Source: Ignavigranum ruoffiae
GTDB lineage: Bacteria; Bacillota; Bacilli; Lactobacillales; Aerococcaceae
Reading direction: 5' to 3'
Assembly: GCF_900110675.1 (NCBI RefSeq)
Contig: NZ_FOEN01000001.1
Span: forward strand, 186,001-250,000
Length of the DNA: 64,000 nt
Shown in pieces: positions 17,035 through 26,610 of the stretch; positions within the stretch are counted from its first letter, which is position 1, and each line of letters begins with the position of its first letter. A program made the position numbers and the translations under genes. The notes below the pieces were generated by a model, which did not search any database, was not told the DNA's origin, and worked only from the letters and a program-made list of their open reading frames with translations.

Positions 17035-18557
17035 CCTCTTTGATTCAAACCTTTCAAGAACGATTCGCCGACTGGCTAGTAGCTTTAGGCCAACATTTAC
17101 AAATATCCTTGTTTGCCTTATTACTCGCCATTGTCATAGCGATCCCATTAGCCATTCTTTTGACTAATTATCCACGTTTGCGTCAAATAGCTGTGCAGAT
17201 TGCAGGTGTATTTCAGACCATTCCTTCCTTAGCCTTATTAGGTTTGTTAATTCCAATTCTGGGGATTGGGACCGGATCGGCAGTCACTGCTCTGGTTGTC
17301 TATGGAATGTTTCCCATATTGCAGAATACCTTGACGGGTCTAGTGAATTTAGATCCTAATCTGGTCGAAGCTGCCAAGGCTTTTGGTATGACGAAGTGGG
17401 AACGCCTGAAGAAATTTGAACTGGCCTTAGCGATGCCAGTCATTATCTCAGGCATCCGCACCTCGGCGGTATTAATTATTGGTACGGCGACTCTGGCAGC
17501 TTTAATTGGTGCCGGTGGCTTAGGAAGTTTTATTCTATTAGGGATTGACCGTCATAATATGGATCTGATTCTAATCGGCGCCATCTCTTCGGCCCTGTTA
17601 GCCATCCTATTTTCTAGTTTTATTGCTTTCTTGGAGAAGAAGTCCCTTAAGCAGATTTTCTTAGCCTTTCTCGTCTTAATCATGGCTTTAGGCGCTTCCT
17701 ATGGGCCAAAATATTTGAATAAAATGACCGGCCAATCGGATGAAGTGGTCATTGCGGGTAAACTAGGCCCTGAACCAGAAATTCTAATCAATATGTATAA
17801 ATTATTGATTGAAGATCAGACCGATTTAAGCGTGCGATTGGAACCAAATTTCGGCAAAACAAGTTTCTTGTATGAAGCCTTAAAGGCCAAACAAGTGGAT
17901 ATTTATCCTGAATTTACCGGAACCATTGCTTACAGTTTATTAGCCGATGTTCCCCCAAGTAGTACCGATCCTGAAGAAGTTTATCGTTTGGCCAAGGAAG
18001 GCATTGCTGAACAAGATCAATTGGATTATCTCTTACCGATGCAATATCAGAATACTTATGCCTTAGCCATGCAGGAAGATCTCGCTCAAGATCAGCATAT
18101 CGAAAAGATTTCGGATCTTAAAAAGATTGAAAAACAAATTCAGGCCGGTTTTACTTTGGAATTTAATGACCGACCTGATGGAAATTTGGGCTTGCAGTCG
18201 AAATATGGCTTAAACTTACAAGTCTCAACCTTTGAACCCGCACTGCGTTATCAAGCCATTCAAGAAGGGCAGATTCAATTGATTGATGCCTATTCCACGG
18301 ACAGTGAATTACTTGAATATGGTTTGCGGGTGTTAGAAGATGATCAGCAACTCTTTCCGCCTTATCAGGGAGCCCCTCTACTAAGACCTGGTTTATTGAA
18401 AGACCATCCAGAACTTGAGGATTGTCTCAATCAATTAGCCGGAAAAATCAGTGAAGAAGAAATGCGGCAGATGAATTATCAGGTCAAGGTCGATGGTAAA
18501 TCTGCTGCTGAAGTTGCTGAAGAATACCTTAAATCGCAAAATTTATTAAGCCGCTAA
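17031..18557 (+). CDS. egtU: Ergothioneine/betaine-type ABC transporter permease fused to substrate-binding protein (EgtU-like)
   Basis: A 508-residue fusion. Residues 1-215 are a BPD_transp_1 permease, with [19 protein letters not shown] and the EAA-like loop [17 protein letters not shown] short helix follows, then an extracytoplasmic OpuAC domain (about 235-505). Its segments [47 protein letters not shown] and FPPYQGAPL match what I recall of the streptococcal EgtU (formerly ProWX) solute-binding domain, so ergothioneine uptake is more likely than betaine or choline. The start at 17031 overlaps the ATPase stop and follows GGAAGGAGC. Substrate assignment needs the ligand residues compared. 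Confidence 0.82.
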   Translation: MTSLIQTFQERFADWLVALGQHLQISLFALLLAIVIAIPLAILLTNYPRLRQIAVQIAGVFQTIPSLALLGLLIPILGIGTGSAVTALVVYGMFPILQNTLTGLVNLDPNLVEAAKAFGMTKWERLKKFELALAMPVIISGIRTSAVLIIGTATLAALIGAGGLGSFILLGIDRHNMDLILIGAISSALLAILFSSFIAFLEKKSLKQIFLAFLVLIMALGASYGPKYLNKMTGQSDEVVIAGKLGPEPEILINMYKLLIEDQTDLSVRLEPNFGKTSFLYEALKAKQVDIYPEFTGTIAYSLLADVPPSSTDPEEVYRLAKEGIAEQDQLDYLLPMQYQNTYALAMQEDLAQDQHIEKISDLKKIEKQIQAGFTLEFNDRPDGNLGLQSKYGLNLQVSTFEPALRYQAIQEGQIQLIDAYSTDSELLEYGLRVLEDDQQLFPPYQGAPLLRPGLLKDHPELEDCLNQLAGKISEEEMRQMNYQVKVDGKSAAEVAEEYLKSQNLLSR

Positions 18558-18623
18558 ATCATTAAACAGTTGTCGAATTTATTGTGATAGATGCTGAAAG
18601 AAGAGTATATTTCTGTTACTAAA

Positions 18624-18696
18624 ATAAACCCAGCCATTTAAAAGCTTGACTAATTTCTGTGTAGGACAGATTGAGCTTTTAATATGCTGGGTTTAA
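18624..18696 (-). terminator. Long hairpin, terminator-like on the minus strand
   Basis: Nested arms AAACCCAGC/GCTGGGTTT, AAAAGCT/AGCTTTT and AATTTCTGT/ACAGATT make a roughly 70-nt hairpin. On the minus strand it ends in GGGTTTATTTTAG, consistent with termination of the pseudogene transcript. The plus-strand side lacks a T run. Confidence 0.55.
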
Positions 18697-18769
18697 TGCT
18701 ATTAAAAGGTCACTAGAGGAGAATAGCAAGTTAACAAGAAATCGTTCTATTCCGATAATCCTCTGCCTT

Positions 18770-19177
18770 TTATTTCTTCGCTTGGCGAAAGCTTTCCAAG
18801 TAGTGGTCGACCAATTCACTGCTAAGATCTTCCTGATAATACCTGGATTGTAACTTGCCCTCATCAAAGTACAATTGGTCTAATTTACTGACTTCATCAG
18901 TCGCCTGATTATAGAATTCCACCAGAATCCCATCTTGGTAACGGGAGAAATTGAGTTTGTTTTTTTTGTAAGGAGAGGGTCAGGACCGACATAATTCCAT
19001 CCGAGCCGAGGAAATACTCATCAGGATCTAGATCGCTCTGGCGAGCTGATTGGTAAAGTCTTTCAGGAACCCATTAATTTGGTTCATAGTCTCCGTCAAT
19101 AATCTATCGGCATCTTCCGGAAGTCGACGATCTTGATAGTCATCATTTAGTTGATCAATTAATTCTTCTTGAGTCAT
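18770..19177 (-). pseudogene. Frameshifted gene for a small hypothetical protein
   Basis: A good ribosome site (AGGAGGATGTAAG) and ATG at 19177 open a frame starting MTQEELIDQLNDDYQ, which runs to NQLA and then stops early. The coding sense continues in another frame (SDLDPDEYFLGSDGIM) and, after a run of eight A (minus strand, 18960-18967), in a third frame (FSRYQDGILVEFYNQ to VDHYLESFRQAKK, stop at 18770). Joining them gives an acidic protein of about 133 residues. I do not recognise the family. Two shifts in one short gene suggest decay, though the second sits in a homopolymer and could be a sequencing error. No other gene is seen in 18558-19460. Confidence 0.6.
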
Positions 19178-19333
19178 CTTACATCCTCCTATCTATAAGT
19201 ATATTTTATAACTTTTGAGCGAAAATGCCCATAAATTAGCTTATATTAAGATTTAATGCACTTTTCTTTTTTTATTATAATTTTTAGTAATTTTATCATT
19301 ATTTTAATTAATGATTAGGGCTAGCAATTTAAA

Positions 19334-19380
19334 TTGACTATTAGATTCTATCGGTTAAAATATAGGGGAAAGCGCTATCA
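19334..19380 (+). promoter_or_regulatory. Promoter with a cre (CcpA) site
   Basis: TTGACT (19334-19339) and TAAAAT (19356-19361) are 16 bp apart. GGAAAGCGCTATCA (19367-19380) differs from the cre consensus TGWAANCGNTNWCA only at its first base. It covers the predicted transcription start, a position expected for CcpA repression. Confidence 0.6.
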
Positions 19381-19460
19381 TCTAATTTCATTTTAATGAA
19401 TTAGGACTTTTCTAAGATAAGGCCATATCTTAGGTACTTCATAAAGAAAGAAGGAAAGAT

Positions 19461-20696
19461 ATGACAGAATTTATTAATAAAAAAAGATTTGATAACACTT
19501 TAGTGAATGGATTAGTGGCATTTATTTCTGTATTTATTACGGCTAATGTGTTTTGGATTGTTTTCTCACAGCTATTTAAATTTATATTTACGTTAATCAG
19601 CGGATCTGCCCTTAATCGCTTAAGCCCTGAATTAGCCAGTGCTTGGATGACCGTTGCTGTCGAAGGCGCCTTCTTTTGGTTAGTGATTACACCATGGATT
19701 TGGATGGCCTTAAATCTAGGTAATCCAGGGAAATATGACCATGGTATTAAGCAGCCCGGGGTAGGGCTTAGATATCTCTTAAGAAGTATGCTTTGGGGAT
19801 TGATTGCCTTTTTCGTCTTTACTATCTTCCTAGGCTTCTGGTGGGAACCATTTAGTTTAACTTATTTATTCCGTCCTGAGAATGATCAAGCTGCCAGCAT
19901 TGCCATCAAGAGCTTTACTGCTTTGAACTTCTTTGCTTTAGCAGCTATTCTGGCTCAAATTCCATCTGTTTCGTTATTTGGTAAGTGGCCCGCTCAGTTA
20001 TTTACAGATGATCCTAAAACGATTGGCTTTATCAATTTCTCCTTGAGTTTGGGCATTGCCATCTTAGTCTGGTTAGGCATCATGATTCCTGGATTTATGG
20101 AACCGATTGAATATATGGGCCAAGCGATCACTCGTAACCCATGGGGAGGTTGGCATGGTGAACTAGCTTGGTTCCAACTTTTTATCTTATTCTTCTTAAT
20201 TCCAGCCGAAGGATTTGCCTTGTATCCTCAACGTTGGATTACGCGTAAACAGCCTTGGTCTGGTTTGGTCGGTCTGGTCATTGCTATGTTGGCCGCTTTT
20301 GTCCTGCATCCTGTCCTTAAAACAATCTTAGCTCCGATTGCAAGTGCAGCGAATCTGCCTGACAATGATTTGATGGTCGCATCTTTTGCCCTGTCAATCA
20401 TCAATGTGATGTTAACCTGGCATCAACTTTTTGAAGATTATCCTCATATTGATCAAGTAGGGGGGCATGAAGGGCGACGCATTCTACGTCAATTTATCAT
20501 CGTGATCGTTCTTGGATCTATCTTCGGTTTGATTTGGCCATTTATTTGGCAACTTCTGCCTCTGGCTGGCAATGACCTTGGTTTAGGTCATCCAGTATTA
20601 GGACTAATTGCCGGACACTTTGTTTATATGATGCCAATGTTATATACTGGAACCGGATTTGACCGCTGGCCAGTCAATCAGAATGTTGATCAGTAG
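19461..20696 (+). CDS. Polytopic membrane protein, function unknown
   Basis: A 411-residue protein with about ten predicted membrane helices and very few charged residues in them. I recognise no transporter signature. Tryptophans are abundant at the membrane edges ([46 protein letters not shown]). A glycine-rich loop ends the protein ([20 protein letters not shown]). The gene follows AGAAGGAAAGAT and is monocistronic, ending at a terminator. The cre site over its promoter suggests that it is turned down in the presence of a preferred sugar, which hints at a catabolic or uptake role; that is inference. Confidence 0.75.
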   Translation: MTEFINKKRFDNTLVNGLVAFISVFITANVFWIVFSQLFKFIFTLISGSALNRLSPELASAWMTVAVEGAFFWLVITPWIWMALNLGNPGKYDHGIKQPGVGLRYLLRSMLWGLIAFFVFTIFLGFWWEPFSLTYLFRPENDQAASIAIKSFTALNFFALAAILAQIPSVSLFGKWPAQLFTDDPKTIGFINFSLSLGIAILVWLGIMIPGFMEPIEYMGQAITRNPWGGWHGELAWFQLFILFFLIPAEGFALYPQRWITRKQPWSGLVGLVIAMLAAFVLHPVLKTILAPIASAANLPDNDLMVASFALSIINVMLTWHQLFEDYPHIDQVGGHEGRRILRQFIIVIVLGSIFGLIWPFIWQLLPLAGNDLGLGHPVLGLIAGHFVYMMPMLYTGTGFDRWPVNQNVDQ

Positions 20697-20724
20697 TAAA
20701 CTTATAATTATGGCTTTCTTTTTA

Positions 20725-20748
20725 CCACGCTTTCGGGCGTGGTTTTTG
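20725..20748 (+). terminator. Intrinsic terminator
   Basis: CCACGC-TTTCGG-GCGTGG followed by TTTTTG. Confidence 0.9.
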
Positions 20749-20775
20749 TGTTATGATGGATTAGGAGGGATAGAG

Positions 20776-21243
20776 ATGACGTTTACGATGATTAAAGGAG
20801 ACATTACTGAATTTCAAGGAGATGCGATTGTTAATGCGGCCAATGAGTCTTTACTTGGCGGTGGGGGCGTTGATGGGGCGATTCATCGGGCGGCTGGACC
20901 CGAATTATTAGAGGAATGTCGTAAATTAGGTGGCTGCCGGCCTGGTCAGGCAAAGCTTACCAAAGCCTATCAACTACCGGTTAAATATGTCATTCATACC
21001 GTAGGTCCCCGCTATCGAGGGGGTCAATACGGTGAGGCTCAGATTTTAATCGCTTGTTATCAGAATAGTTTGGCATTAGCCGATCAATATGGCTGTCAGT
21101 CCATTGCTTTTCCCTTAATTTCTGCTGGGGTTTTTGCTTATCCCTATGAAGAAGCGGTTCAAATTGCTCAAGATTCGATTGAAGGATTTTTAAAGAAGCA
21201 CAACTCTGAGATGGACGTGTATTTAGTATTGTTTGATCAATAA
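20776..21243 (+). CDS. Macrodomain protein (ADP-ribose/O-acetyl-ADP-ribose hydrolase type)
   Basis: A 155-residue single macrodomain of the MacroD/YmdB class. [24 protein letters not shown] (residues about 18-41) carries the ADP-ribose-binding Asn and the glycine loop, YVIHTVGPR follows, and [16 protein letters not shown] is the second phosphate loop. It is expected to remove ADP-ribose or acetyl groups from ADP-ribose adducts in the cytoplasm. The start at 20776 follows TAGGAGGGATAGAG; an ORF start at 20659 would run through the terminator of the previous gene. No ADP-ribosyltransferase or sirtuin is adjacent, unlike in lipoylation-linked macrodomain operons. Confidence 0.93.
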   Translation: MTFTMIKGDITEFQGDAIVNAANESLLGGGGVDGAIHRAAGPELLEECRKLGGCRPGQAKLTKAYQLPVKYVIHTVGPRYRGGQYGEAQILIACYQNSLALADQYGCQSIAFPLISAGVFAYPYEEAVQIAQDSIEGFLKKHNSEMDVYLVLFDQ

Positions 21244-21421
21244 GTTCATCATCAGGATGTATTTTTATAAATGCTTTGATCAGCTTAATCCATAACTTTT
21301 CATTTTTGAGAATGAGCTGATTTTGTTACATTCAACATAGAATAAATTTAAGAAAAGGTGTCATTTCCGCCTCAAAAAATGTTATAATTTGTGGTCGAAA
21401 TGATTAATTAGGGGGATAGAT

Positions 21422-22225
21422 ATGACGAATCATTGGCAAGAATTATTGTTGGCCTTTCTGGTGACCTTATTAGCGGGACTTTCAACCGGAATTGGTAGTT
21501 TAGTCGTGTACCGTAAACGTGAATTAAATACTAACTTCTTGGCCGGGTCGCTAGGTTTCTCAGCTGGAGTCATGTTGTATCTCTCTTTGATTGAAATCTT
21601 ACCAGAATCTCGAGTAGCCTTGGCCGAAATTTATGGCGACCGCCTAGGACTAATTTATACCACTCTAGCTTTTTTCGCTGGCATGATTATCTTAATTGCA
21701 ATTAACCGATTTGTTCCCAGCCCAGATTTCTTTAAATCTAGTTTAAATCATCAACATGCTGATCCTACTTTAAGTTCTGGGGAACTTTATCGGGTAGGGA
21801 TTCTAACCATGTTGGCAATTGCCATTCATAATTTTCCCGAAGGATTTGCTAATTTTATTGGCACTTTACATAATCCGGCGCTAGGGCTGCGTTTAAGTTT
21901 AGCGATTGCAATCCATAATATTCCTGAAGGAATCTCGGTAGCGATTCCGATTTATTTTGCGACCGCAAATCGGCGTAAGGCTGTTCGAATTTCCTTCCTG
22001 TCCGGGGTTTCAGAACCCTTGGGAGCATTATTAGGATTTCTTTTATTTAGACAGTTTATTTCAGAAGCAACTTTTGGCGTACTTTTTGCCATGATTGCTG
22101 GGATTATGACCTATATCTCAATCGATGAATTATTACCGATTGCTGAGAAATATGGAGACCATAAATTTGTAATCCGTGGTATTCTAACAGGAATGGCAGT
22201 CATTGCCCTGAGCCTAGTCATCTAG
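21422..22225 (+). CDS. zupT: ZIP-family metal transporter (ZupT-like)
   Basis: A 267-residue membrane protein with eight predicted helices. The helix IV motif AIHNFPEGFANF and helix V motif AIHNIPEGISVAIPIYFA supply the HNxPE binuclear metal site typical of ZupT-like importers of Zn and other divalent ions. Few histidines lie in the loop between helices III and IV (NHQHADP). The length fits the family (about 260-270). It follows AGGGGGATAGAT and has no co-transcribed neighbour. No metal-regulator site was recognised upstream. Confidence 0.9.
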   Translation: MTNHWQELLLAFLVTLLAGLSTGIGSLVVYRKRELNTNFLAGSLGFSAGVMLYLSLIEILPESRVALAEIYGDRLGLIYTTLAFFAGMIILIAINRFVPSPDFFKSSLNHQHADPTLSSGELYRVGILTMLAIAIHNFPEGFANFIGTLHNPALGLRLSLAIAIHNIPEGISVAIPIYFATANRRKAVRISFLSGVSEPLGALLGFLLFRQFISEATFGVLFAMIAGIMTYISIDELLPIAEKYGDHKFVIRGILTGMAVIALSLVI

Positions 22226-22325
22226 TTATCAATCTAATCCAATACAATTTATCCTATCAAATTTTGCTTGGTAGGTTTTTTCATATAGTTTGCATGTATA
22301 TAGTCATAATGAGAAAGGAAATGGC

Positions 22326-22904
22326 ATGGAAGTAAGAGAATTATTGAATATTTTAACCGTTGCAGAAAGGCTTAAAGATACCACGCGTCATTGCTATACT
22401 TCACAAGGGCGCCAGGAAAGTGTGGCAGAGCATACTTGGATGATGAGCCTCATCGCTTTATTATTAATGGATGAATTCGAAGAGGTGGATATGAATAAAG
22501 TGATTCGTATGTGTATTATTCATGATTTAGGGGAATGCTTTACCCAAGATATTCCTGCTTTTGCCAAAAATCAAGACCATCGGGACAAAGAAGAACAATT
22601 ACTCAACCAGTGGCTCGATAGTTTTCCTACCTATCAAGCCCAAGCCTTCAAGGCATTATTTGTTGAAATGGCAGAACGACAAAGCTTAGAAGCCAAGGTT
22701 TATAAGGCTATAGACAGCTTAGAAGCCTTGATTCAGCATAACTTCTCTGACTTATCAACTTGGTCGGAGAATGAATTGGACTTTAACTTACACTATGGCG
22801 ACGACAAGGTTGAATTCTCACCCTATTTCACGACTTTAAGAGAAGCCATCCGCCAAGATATGCTAGAGAAGATTGGCCAGAGACAAAGGGGAGCAGGGAA
22901 ATGA
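22326..22904 (+). CDS. HD-domain phosphohydrolase (YfbR/HDDC2-like 5'-nucleotidase type)
   Basis: A 192-residue HD-superfamily protein. SVAEHTWMMSLIALLL holds the first metal His, IIHDLGECFTQDIP the HD pair followed by the Glu characteristic of YfbR/HDDC2 5'-deoxynucleotidases, and KAIDSLEALIQHN the last Asp. The likely role is dephosphorylation of deoxynucleoside monophosphates; substrate specificity is inferred. The start at 22326 follows AAAGGAAATGGC; a longer ORF start at 22290 has no ribosome site. A strong bidirectional terminator separates it from the convergent glycerophosphodiesterase operon. Confidence 0.85.
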   Translation: MEVRELLNILTVAERLKDTTRHCYTSQGRQESVAEHTWMMSLIALLLMDEFEEVDMNKVIRMCIIHDLGECFTQDIPAFAKNQDHRDKEEQLLNQWLDSFPTYQAQAFKALFVEMAERQSLEAKVYKAIDSLEALIQHNFSDLSTWSENELDFNLHYGDDKVEFSPYFTTLREAIRQDMLEKIGQRQRGAGK

Positions 22905-22919
22905 AAAATTAACTCAAAA

Positions 22920-22970
22920 ATACAAGAGTAGAGGATCTACGTATTGATCTTCCACTCTTGTATTGTTTTA
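22920..22970. terminator. Bidirectional intrinsic terminator
   Basis: ATACAAGAGTAGAGGATC and GATCTTCCACTCTTGTAT pair with few mismatches. The plus side continues TGTTTTA and the minus side TTTTTGAG. It serves both convergent units. Confidence 0.85.
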
Positions 22971-23813
22971 TTTGTTCATATTTTGTCTGTATTGGTAGAG
23001 GAAATTGGGCCAATCGGTTTCAATGACATTTGCTCCTAATTGATACATTTGCCCCCAGCCTTGATCCGGATTCTCAAATAAGGAGTAATCATCTTCACGG
23101 CCAAAGAAAAAGGGTTTGTCTTTCCCTAACTTCTCCCCATCCATCAGGATAATTTGTTGATTTGCTTGCAACTCTTTGATAAATTTATCATCTAGTAGGT
23201 CAGTGTTGGCATTAAGTAGAATCATTTCAATACCAATCAGTTGAATTTGCTTTAAATCTTTAACTCGGTAATAATCCTCTTGACAATGGGCAATGGGAAG
23301 ATAGGCTATTTTTTGATTCGTTTTATTTAAGGCTTTGAGATAGTCATAACCGTCACCTGCTAAGTTATTTTTCAAGAAACAACGATCGATGACATTATAT
23401 TTTTTAAAAATTTCAAAAAATTGAGGATCATCCCAATACCACCATGATCGGTCAATATTTATCATCTTATCTTTCGGAAACCAAGCTAAATAGTCTTCTA
23501 AGCGCTCAACTTTGTAATTCGATTCCAGGCCAATTGAATTTCGTTGATAAACGGCTTCAATCTCGTCGGAATATAAGTCATGAAAATGACGATCTAAGCC
23601 AAGTAATTGAGCTTCTTGGGTCGAATGGAAGAGATAATAGATATGGTCTTTAGAGCGACAGACATCCAATTCAATAATATCAGCTCCAGCCATAAAGGCC
23701 AATTGAGTAGATTGACGCGTATTTTCAATAATATTGCCACCTCTAAAGCCTCGATGAGCCATAATAAGGAAAGGGAATACTTGAGCGCTTCGTTGAATAT
23801 ATGATAGGTTCAT
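22968..23813 (-). CDS. Glycerophosphodiester phosphodiesterase family protein
   Basis: A 281-residue GDPD-family enzyme with no signal peptide, so it is cytoplasmic. The motif MAHRGFRGGNIIENT (about residues 18-32) contains the catalytic HRG and EN, ELDVCRSKD (about 49) has the metal-binding ExD, and LFHST replaces the usual VxHD with FH, a slightly unusual variant. The final VIETDWPNFL matches the family's C-terminal TDxP. It is the last gene of a five-gene operon with an ABC importer, so it probably hydrolyses an imported glycerophosphodiester to glycerol-3-phosphate. A Pho-box at the operon promoter supports a phosphate-scavenging role. Confidence 0.85.
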   Translation of the reverse strand: MNLSYIQRSAQVFPFLIMAHRGFRGGNIIENTRQSTQLAFMAGADIIELDVCRSKDHIYYLFHSTQEAQLLGLDRHFHDLYSDEIEAVYQRNSIGLESNYKVERLEDYLAWFPKDKMINIDRSWWYWDDPQFFEIFKKYNVIDRCFLKNNLAGDGYDYLKALNKTNQKIAYLPIAHCQEDYYRVKDLKQIQLIGIEMILLNANTDLLDDKFIKELQANQQIILMDGEKLGKDKPFFFGREDDYSLFENPDQGWGQMYQLGANVIETDWPNFLYQYRQNMNK

Positions 23814-23816
23814 GAT

Positions 23817-24653
23817 TTATCCTTTCTGCCAACGTGATTCTTTCAAATTGGAAGTTACATAGACGATGGCGGCACCTAAAGAGAAGACAAACATAATCGC
23901 TGATAAGGCGGCCGCTCGTTCATAAGACATATACGCGTTAAACTGATCATAGAGGGCAATCCCTAACATTCTAGGATGGGTACCACCCAGCAAATACGGG
24001 GTGGTAAAAGACCCAATATTCGACATAAAGACAAAGGTCATAGCTACTAGGATGTCTTTATAGGAAAGCGGGAGAATGATTTTCTTTAAGATATCGAAAT
24101 GACTGGACCCTATATCGCGTGCTGCTTCAATATAAGAGTCTTTCACATTGGATAGGGAGGCAAGAATAATTAAAGTAGAAAAGGGGATGTTAAACCAAAG
24201 ATTCATGAACAGTATGGCTTTCTCGGAATACATCCAGCCCAAGTTAAAATTTAGACCAAACAGAGAAGCTATTCGAGAGACGACGCCCCCATCCATAATT
24301 AAGACCAGAACGGATTGCACGGCAACGAGCCCAGGAATAAAGCGAGGAATTAAGGTTAATTTCCCAATAACTTTGGCAATCCAACTATTAGAGAAACGTA
24401 GATAGAGGGCTAGGAAGAATCCGATCATCCCAGTAAATATAACCGTTTCAAAAACAATCTTTAAGGTATATAAAATATTAGCTCGTTGAATGTCATCGGT
24501 AAAAAAATAGCTATAATTATCCCAAGTAAACTGACCGGTCTCTGGATGAGTGAATGATAGCACTAAGGCGTTAAAGACAGGATATGCAACAAAAATGGCA
24601 ATGACTAGGAAAGCAGGAAGTACCATTAAATAGGGTGTCCATTTATTCTCCAT
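23817..24653 (-). CDS. ABC transporter permease (PotB/PhnU type)
   Basis: A 278-residue permease with six helices (BPD_transp_1). The EAA loop is YIEAARDIGSSHFDILKKIILP near residue 190. The start at 24653 overlaps the ATPase stop by 11 bp and follows AAGGAGGGTTTGCTTC; the longer ORF start at 24719 lies inside the ATPase gene. It forms the channel together with the 25640-26473 permease. The family includes importers for polyamines, phosphonates and phosphodiesters; the adjacent GDPD gene and Pho-box favour an organophosphate substrate. Confidence 0.85.
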   Translation of the reverse strand: MENKWTPYLMVLPAFLVIAIFVAYPVFNALVLSFTHPETGQFTWDNYSYFFTDDIQRANILYTLKIVFETVIFTGMIGFFLALYLRFSNSWIAKVIGKLTLIPRFIPGLVAVQSVLVLIMDGGVVSRIASLFGLNFNLGWMYSEKAILFMNLWFNIPFSTLIILASLSNVKDSYIEAARDIGSSHFDILKKIILPLSYKDILVAMTFVFMSNIGSFTTPYLLGGTHPRMLGIALYDQFNAYMSYERAAALSAIMFVFSLGAAIVYVTSNLKESRWQKG

Positions 24654-25629
24654 GAAGCAAACCCTCCTTATTGAAGGATAAACTGTGGTCATAGTCAAAA
24701 CTAATCGCGTCACCTTCAATTAAATCCAGTGCCTGGTTACGTTGTTGATAGGACTTATAGTGTTGGCCCTGGCTGTCTTCAATTTCTAAGAGGGTATAAT
24801 GACCTAAAATCATCTTATGCACTAAGATTGCTTGATGACTAAATTGGTCTTTTCTACCGACTTTAATGGCTTCGGGTCGTATTGCTAGGGTATGGTCTCC
24901 TTGAGAAATCAGGTTCATCGCCCCAATAAAATTGGCTACAAATAAATTTTCAGGATGGTCATATATTTGATCAGGGCTCCCAATTTGAGCAATATTACCT
25001 TGATTCATGACGACAATACGGTCAGAGATGGCCATAGCTTCCTCTTGGTCATGAGTCACGAAGATGACAGTGATTTTTAGCGTTTGTTGAATACGTTTAA
25101 GTTCTTCACGCATCTCTTGACGGATTTTGGCATCTAAAGCAGAGAAAGGCTCATCGAGTAATAAGACTTCGGGTTCTAATAATAAAGAACGGGCAATTGC
25201 AATTCGTTGTTGCTGACCTCCTGATAGTTGAGCCGGAAATTTATCTTCCATACCCACTAGCTTAACCATTTTTAGCATCTGATGGATTCTTTCTTTAATG
25301 TCATTTTTCTTGAGCTTACGTAATTTCAAACCAAATGCTAGATTCTCATAAACAGTCATATGTGGCCATAAATTATAGGATTGAAAGACCATCCCAGTTG
25401 GCCGGTGCTCTGGTTCAAGCGGAGTTACATCTTGCTGATCAATCAGAATTTGACCTGAAGTCGGCTTAATAAAGCCACCAATCGCGCGAAGAATCGTCGT
25501 CTTTCCACATCCAGAGGGACCAAGCAGGGTTAGAATTTCATGTTCATAAATATCTAAATTAATATCACGAACCCCATCACCATTTGAGAAAATTTTAGAT
25601 AAATTTTGAATTTGTACTTTAGTTTTCAT
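24643..25629 (-). CDS. ABC transporter ATP-binding protein (PotA/UgpC type)
   Basis: A 328-residue ATPase with an N-terminal ABC domain and a C-terminal TOBE-like domain (after about residue 235). The Walker A is GPSGCGKTT, the signature is LSGGQQQR, the Walker B is [12 protein letters not shown] and the H-loop is VTHDQEEA. GAMNLI followed by LAIRPEAIKVG is typical of PotA/UgpC regulatory domains. It sits between the two permease genes, overlapping the downstream one. It energises the five-gene importer. Confidence 0.92.
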   Translation of the reverse strand: MKTKVQIQNLSKIFSNGDGVRDINLDIYEHEILTLLGPSGCGKTTILRAIGGFIKPTSGQILIDQQDVTPLEPEHRPTGMVFQSYNLWPHMTVYENLAFGLKLRKLKKNDIKERIHQMLKMVKLVGMEDKFPAQLSGGQQQRIAIARSLLLEPEVLLLDEPFSALDAKIRQEMREELKRIQQTLKITVIFVTHDQEEAMAISDRIVVMNQGNIAQIGSPDQIYDHPENLFVANFIGAMNLISQGDHTLAIRPEAIKVGRKDQFSHQAILVHKMILGHYTLLEIEDSQGQHYKSYQQRNQALDLIEGDAISFDYDHSLSFNKEGLLHGE

Positions 25630-25639
25630 AAAGACTCCT

Positions 25640-26473
25640 TTATTTCATCTGAAATCCTTTGCCAAGGGCATCGGAAGAGATATATTTGCGAAAGACTCTA
25701 AGGAAAATTAAGGTTGGAATCATTAATATTAAGGCGAAAACGGCTCCAGCTGTTGGCGGGTATTGCATAATGACCCCATACATCGCCGTTGCCATCGTAT
25801 TAATCTCAGGGAAACCGACTAATAGAGTACCTTGGGCTTCTTCAAGTGAGCCTAGGAACGTATACATCGATGCCACCGCAATCCCCGGCATGGCTAAAGG
25901 CAGGGTAATTTTCCGAAATACAGTGAAGGGAGACGCACCCACATCACGACCCGCTTCTTCTTGCTGACGATGAATCGCTCGAAAAGCACCTGAAGGTAAC
26001 CAAACCATAAACATTAAGGTATTAATCATATGAACCAAGATAACACCTGGCAAAGTTCCCATTAATTTCAATTTATAAAAGATAATCCCCATAGAGATAT
26101 AAAGGCCCATCTTGGGAAAGGCATTCCCTAACAGGAAAGAAAACATGAAAAACTTGCGTCCAGGGAAATTATAGCGAGCAATCGCATAAGCAGCGGGTAA
26201 ACAAATGATCAAGGATACAATGGTAGTGATGGTTGCAACAATGAGCGAAGTCCCAATTGAAGAGACTAGATTCTCCTGACTGAGGACAAAATTCCACCAT
26301 TCAAAACCAAACTCTTGGGGAATAACATTAGGATAGCGATATATATTAGCGAAAGCTATCATTAAGTTGTTGACTAAGGGGCCATAGAAGAAAAGCAAAA
26401 AAATCGCAAAGAAGATAAATTCAAAGAATTTTTTAGGACCTATCGCATAATAGAAACGCCGCGGAGACATCAT
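25640..26473 (-). CDS. ABC transporter permease (PotC/PhnV type)
   Basis: A 277-residue permease with six helices. The EAA loop is EEAGRDVGASPFTVFRKITLP near residue 180. The start at 26473 (ATG) follows AGGAAGGATTGATCTTT; a TTG at 26482 is also in frame but closer to the site. It partners the other permease as a heterodimer. A partial terminator separates it from the strongly expressed binding-protein gene, a common way to make more binding protein than channel. Confidence 0.85.
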   Translation of the reverse strand: MMSPRRFYYAIGPKKFFEFIFFAIFLLFFYGPLVNNLMIAFANIYRYPNVIPQEFGFEWWNFVLSQENLVSSIGTSLIVATITTIVSLIICLPAAYAIARYNFPGRKFFMFSFLLGNAFPKMGLYISMGIIFYKLKLMGTLPGVILVHMINTLMFMVWLPSGAFRAIHRQQEEAGRDVGASPFTVFRKITLPLAMPGIAVASMYTFLGSLEEAQGTLLVGFPEINTMATAMYGVIMQYPPTAGAVFALILMIPTLIFLRVFRKYISSDALGKGFQMK

Positions 26474-26499
26474 AAAGATCAATCCTTCCTAAATGATTA

Positions 26500-26537
26500 A
26501 AAAACAAACGGGCAAGATATGTTGATCTTTGCCCGTT
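26500..26537 (-). terminator. Intercistronic attenuating terminator after the binding-protein gene
   Basis: On the minus strand AACGGGCAAAGAT pairs with ATCTTGCCCGTT and is followed by TGTTTTTTAATC. It lies inside the operon, 27 bp before the next start, and probably lowers read-through to the permeases. Confidence 0.8.
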
Positions 26538-26610
26538 AAGGTTAATTTAAGTAAATCTTGGGAGCAAAAATGAAACAAAGTTAGAGCATAGTATCATCAG
26601 AAAGCAGAAA

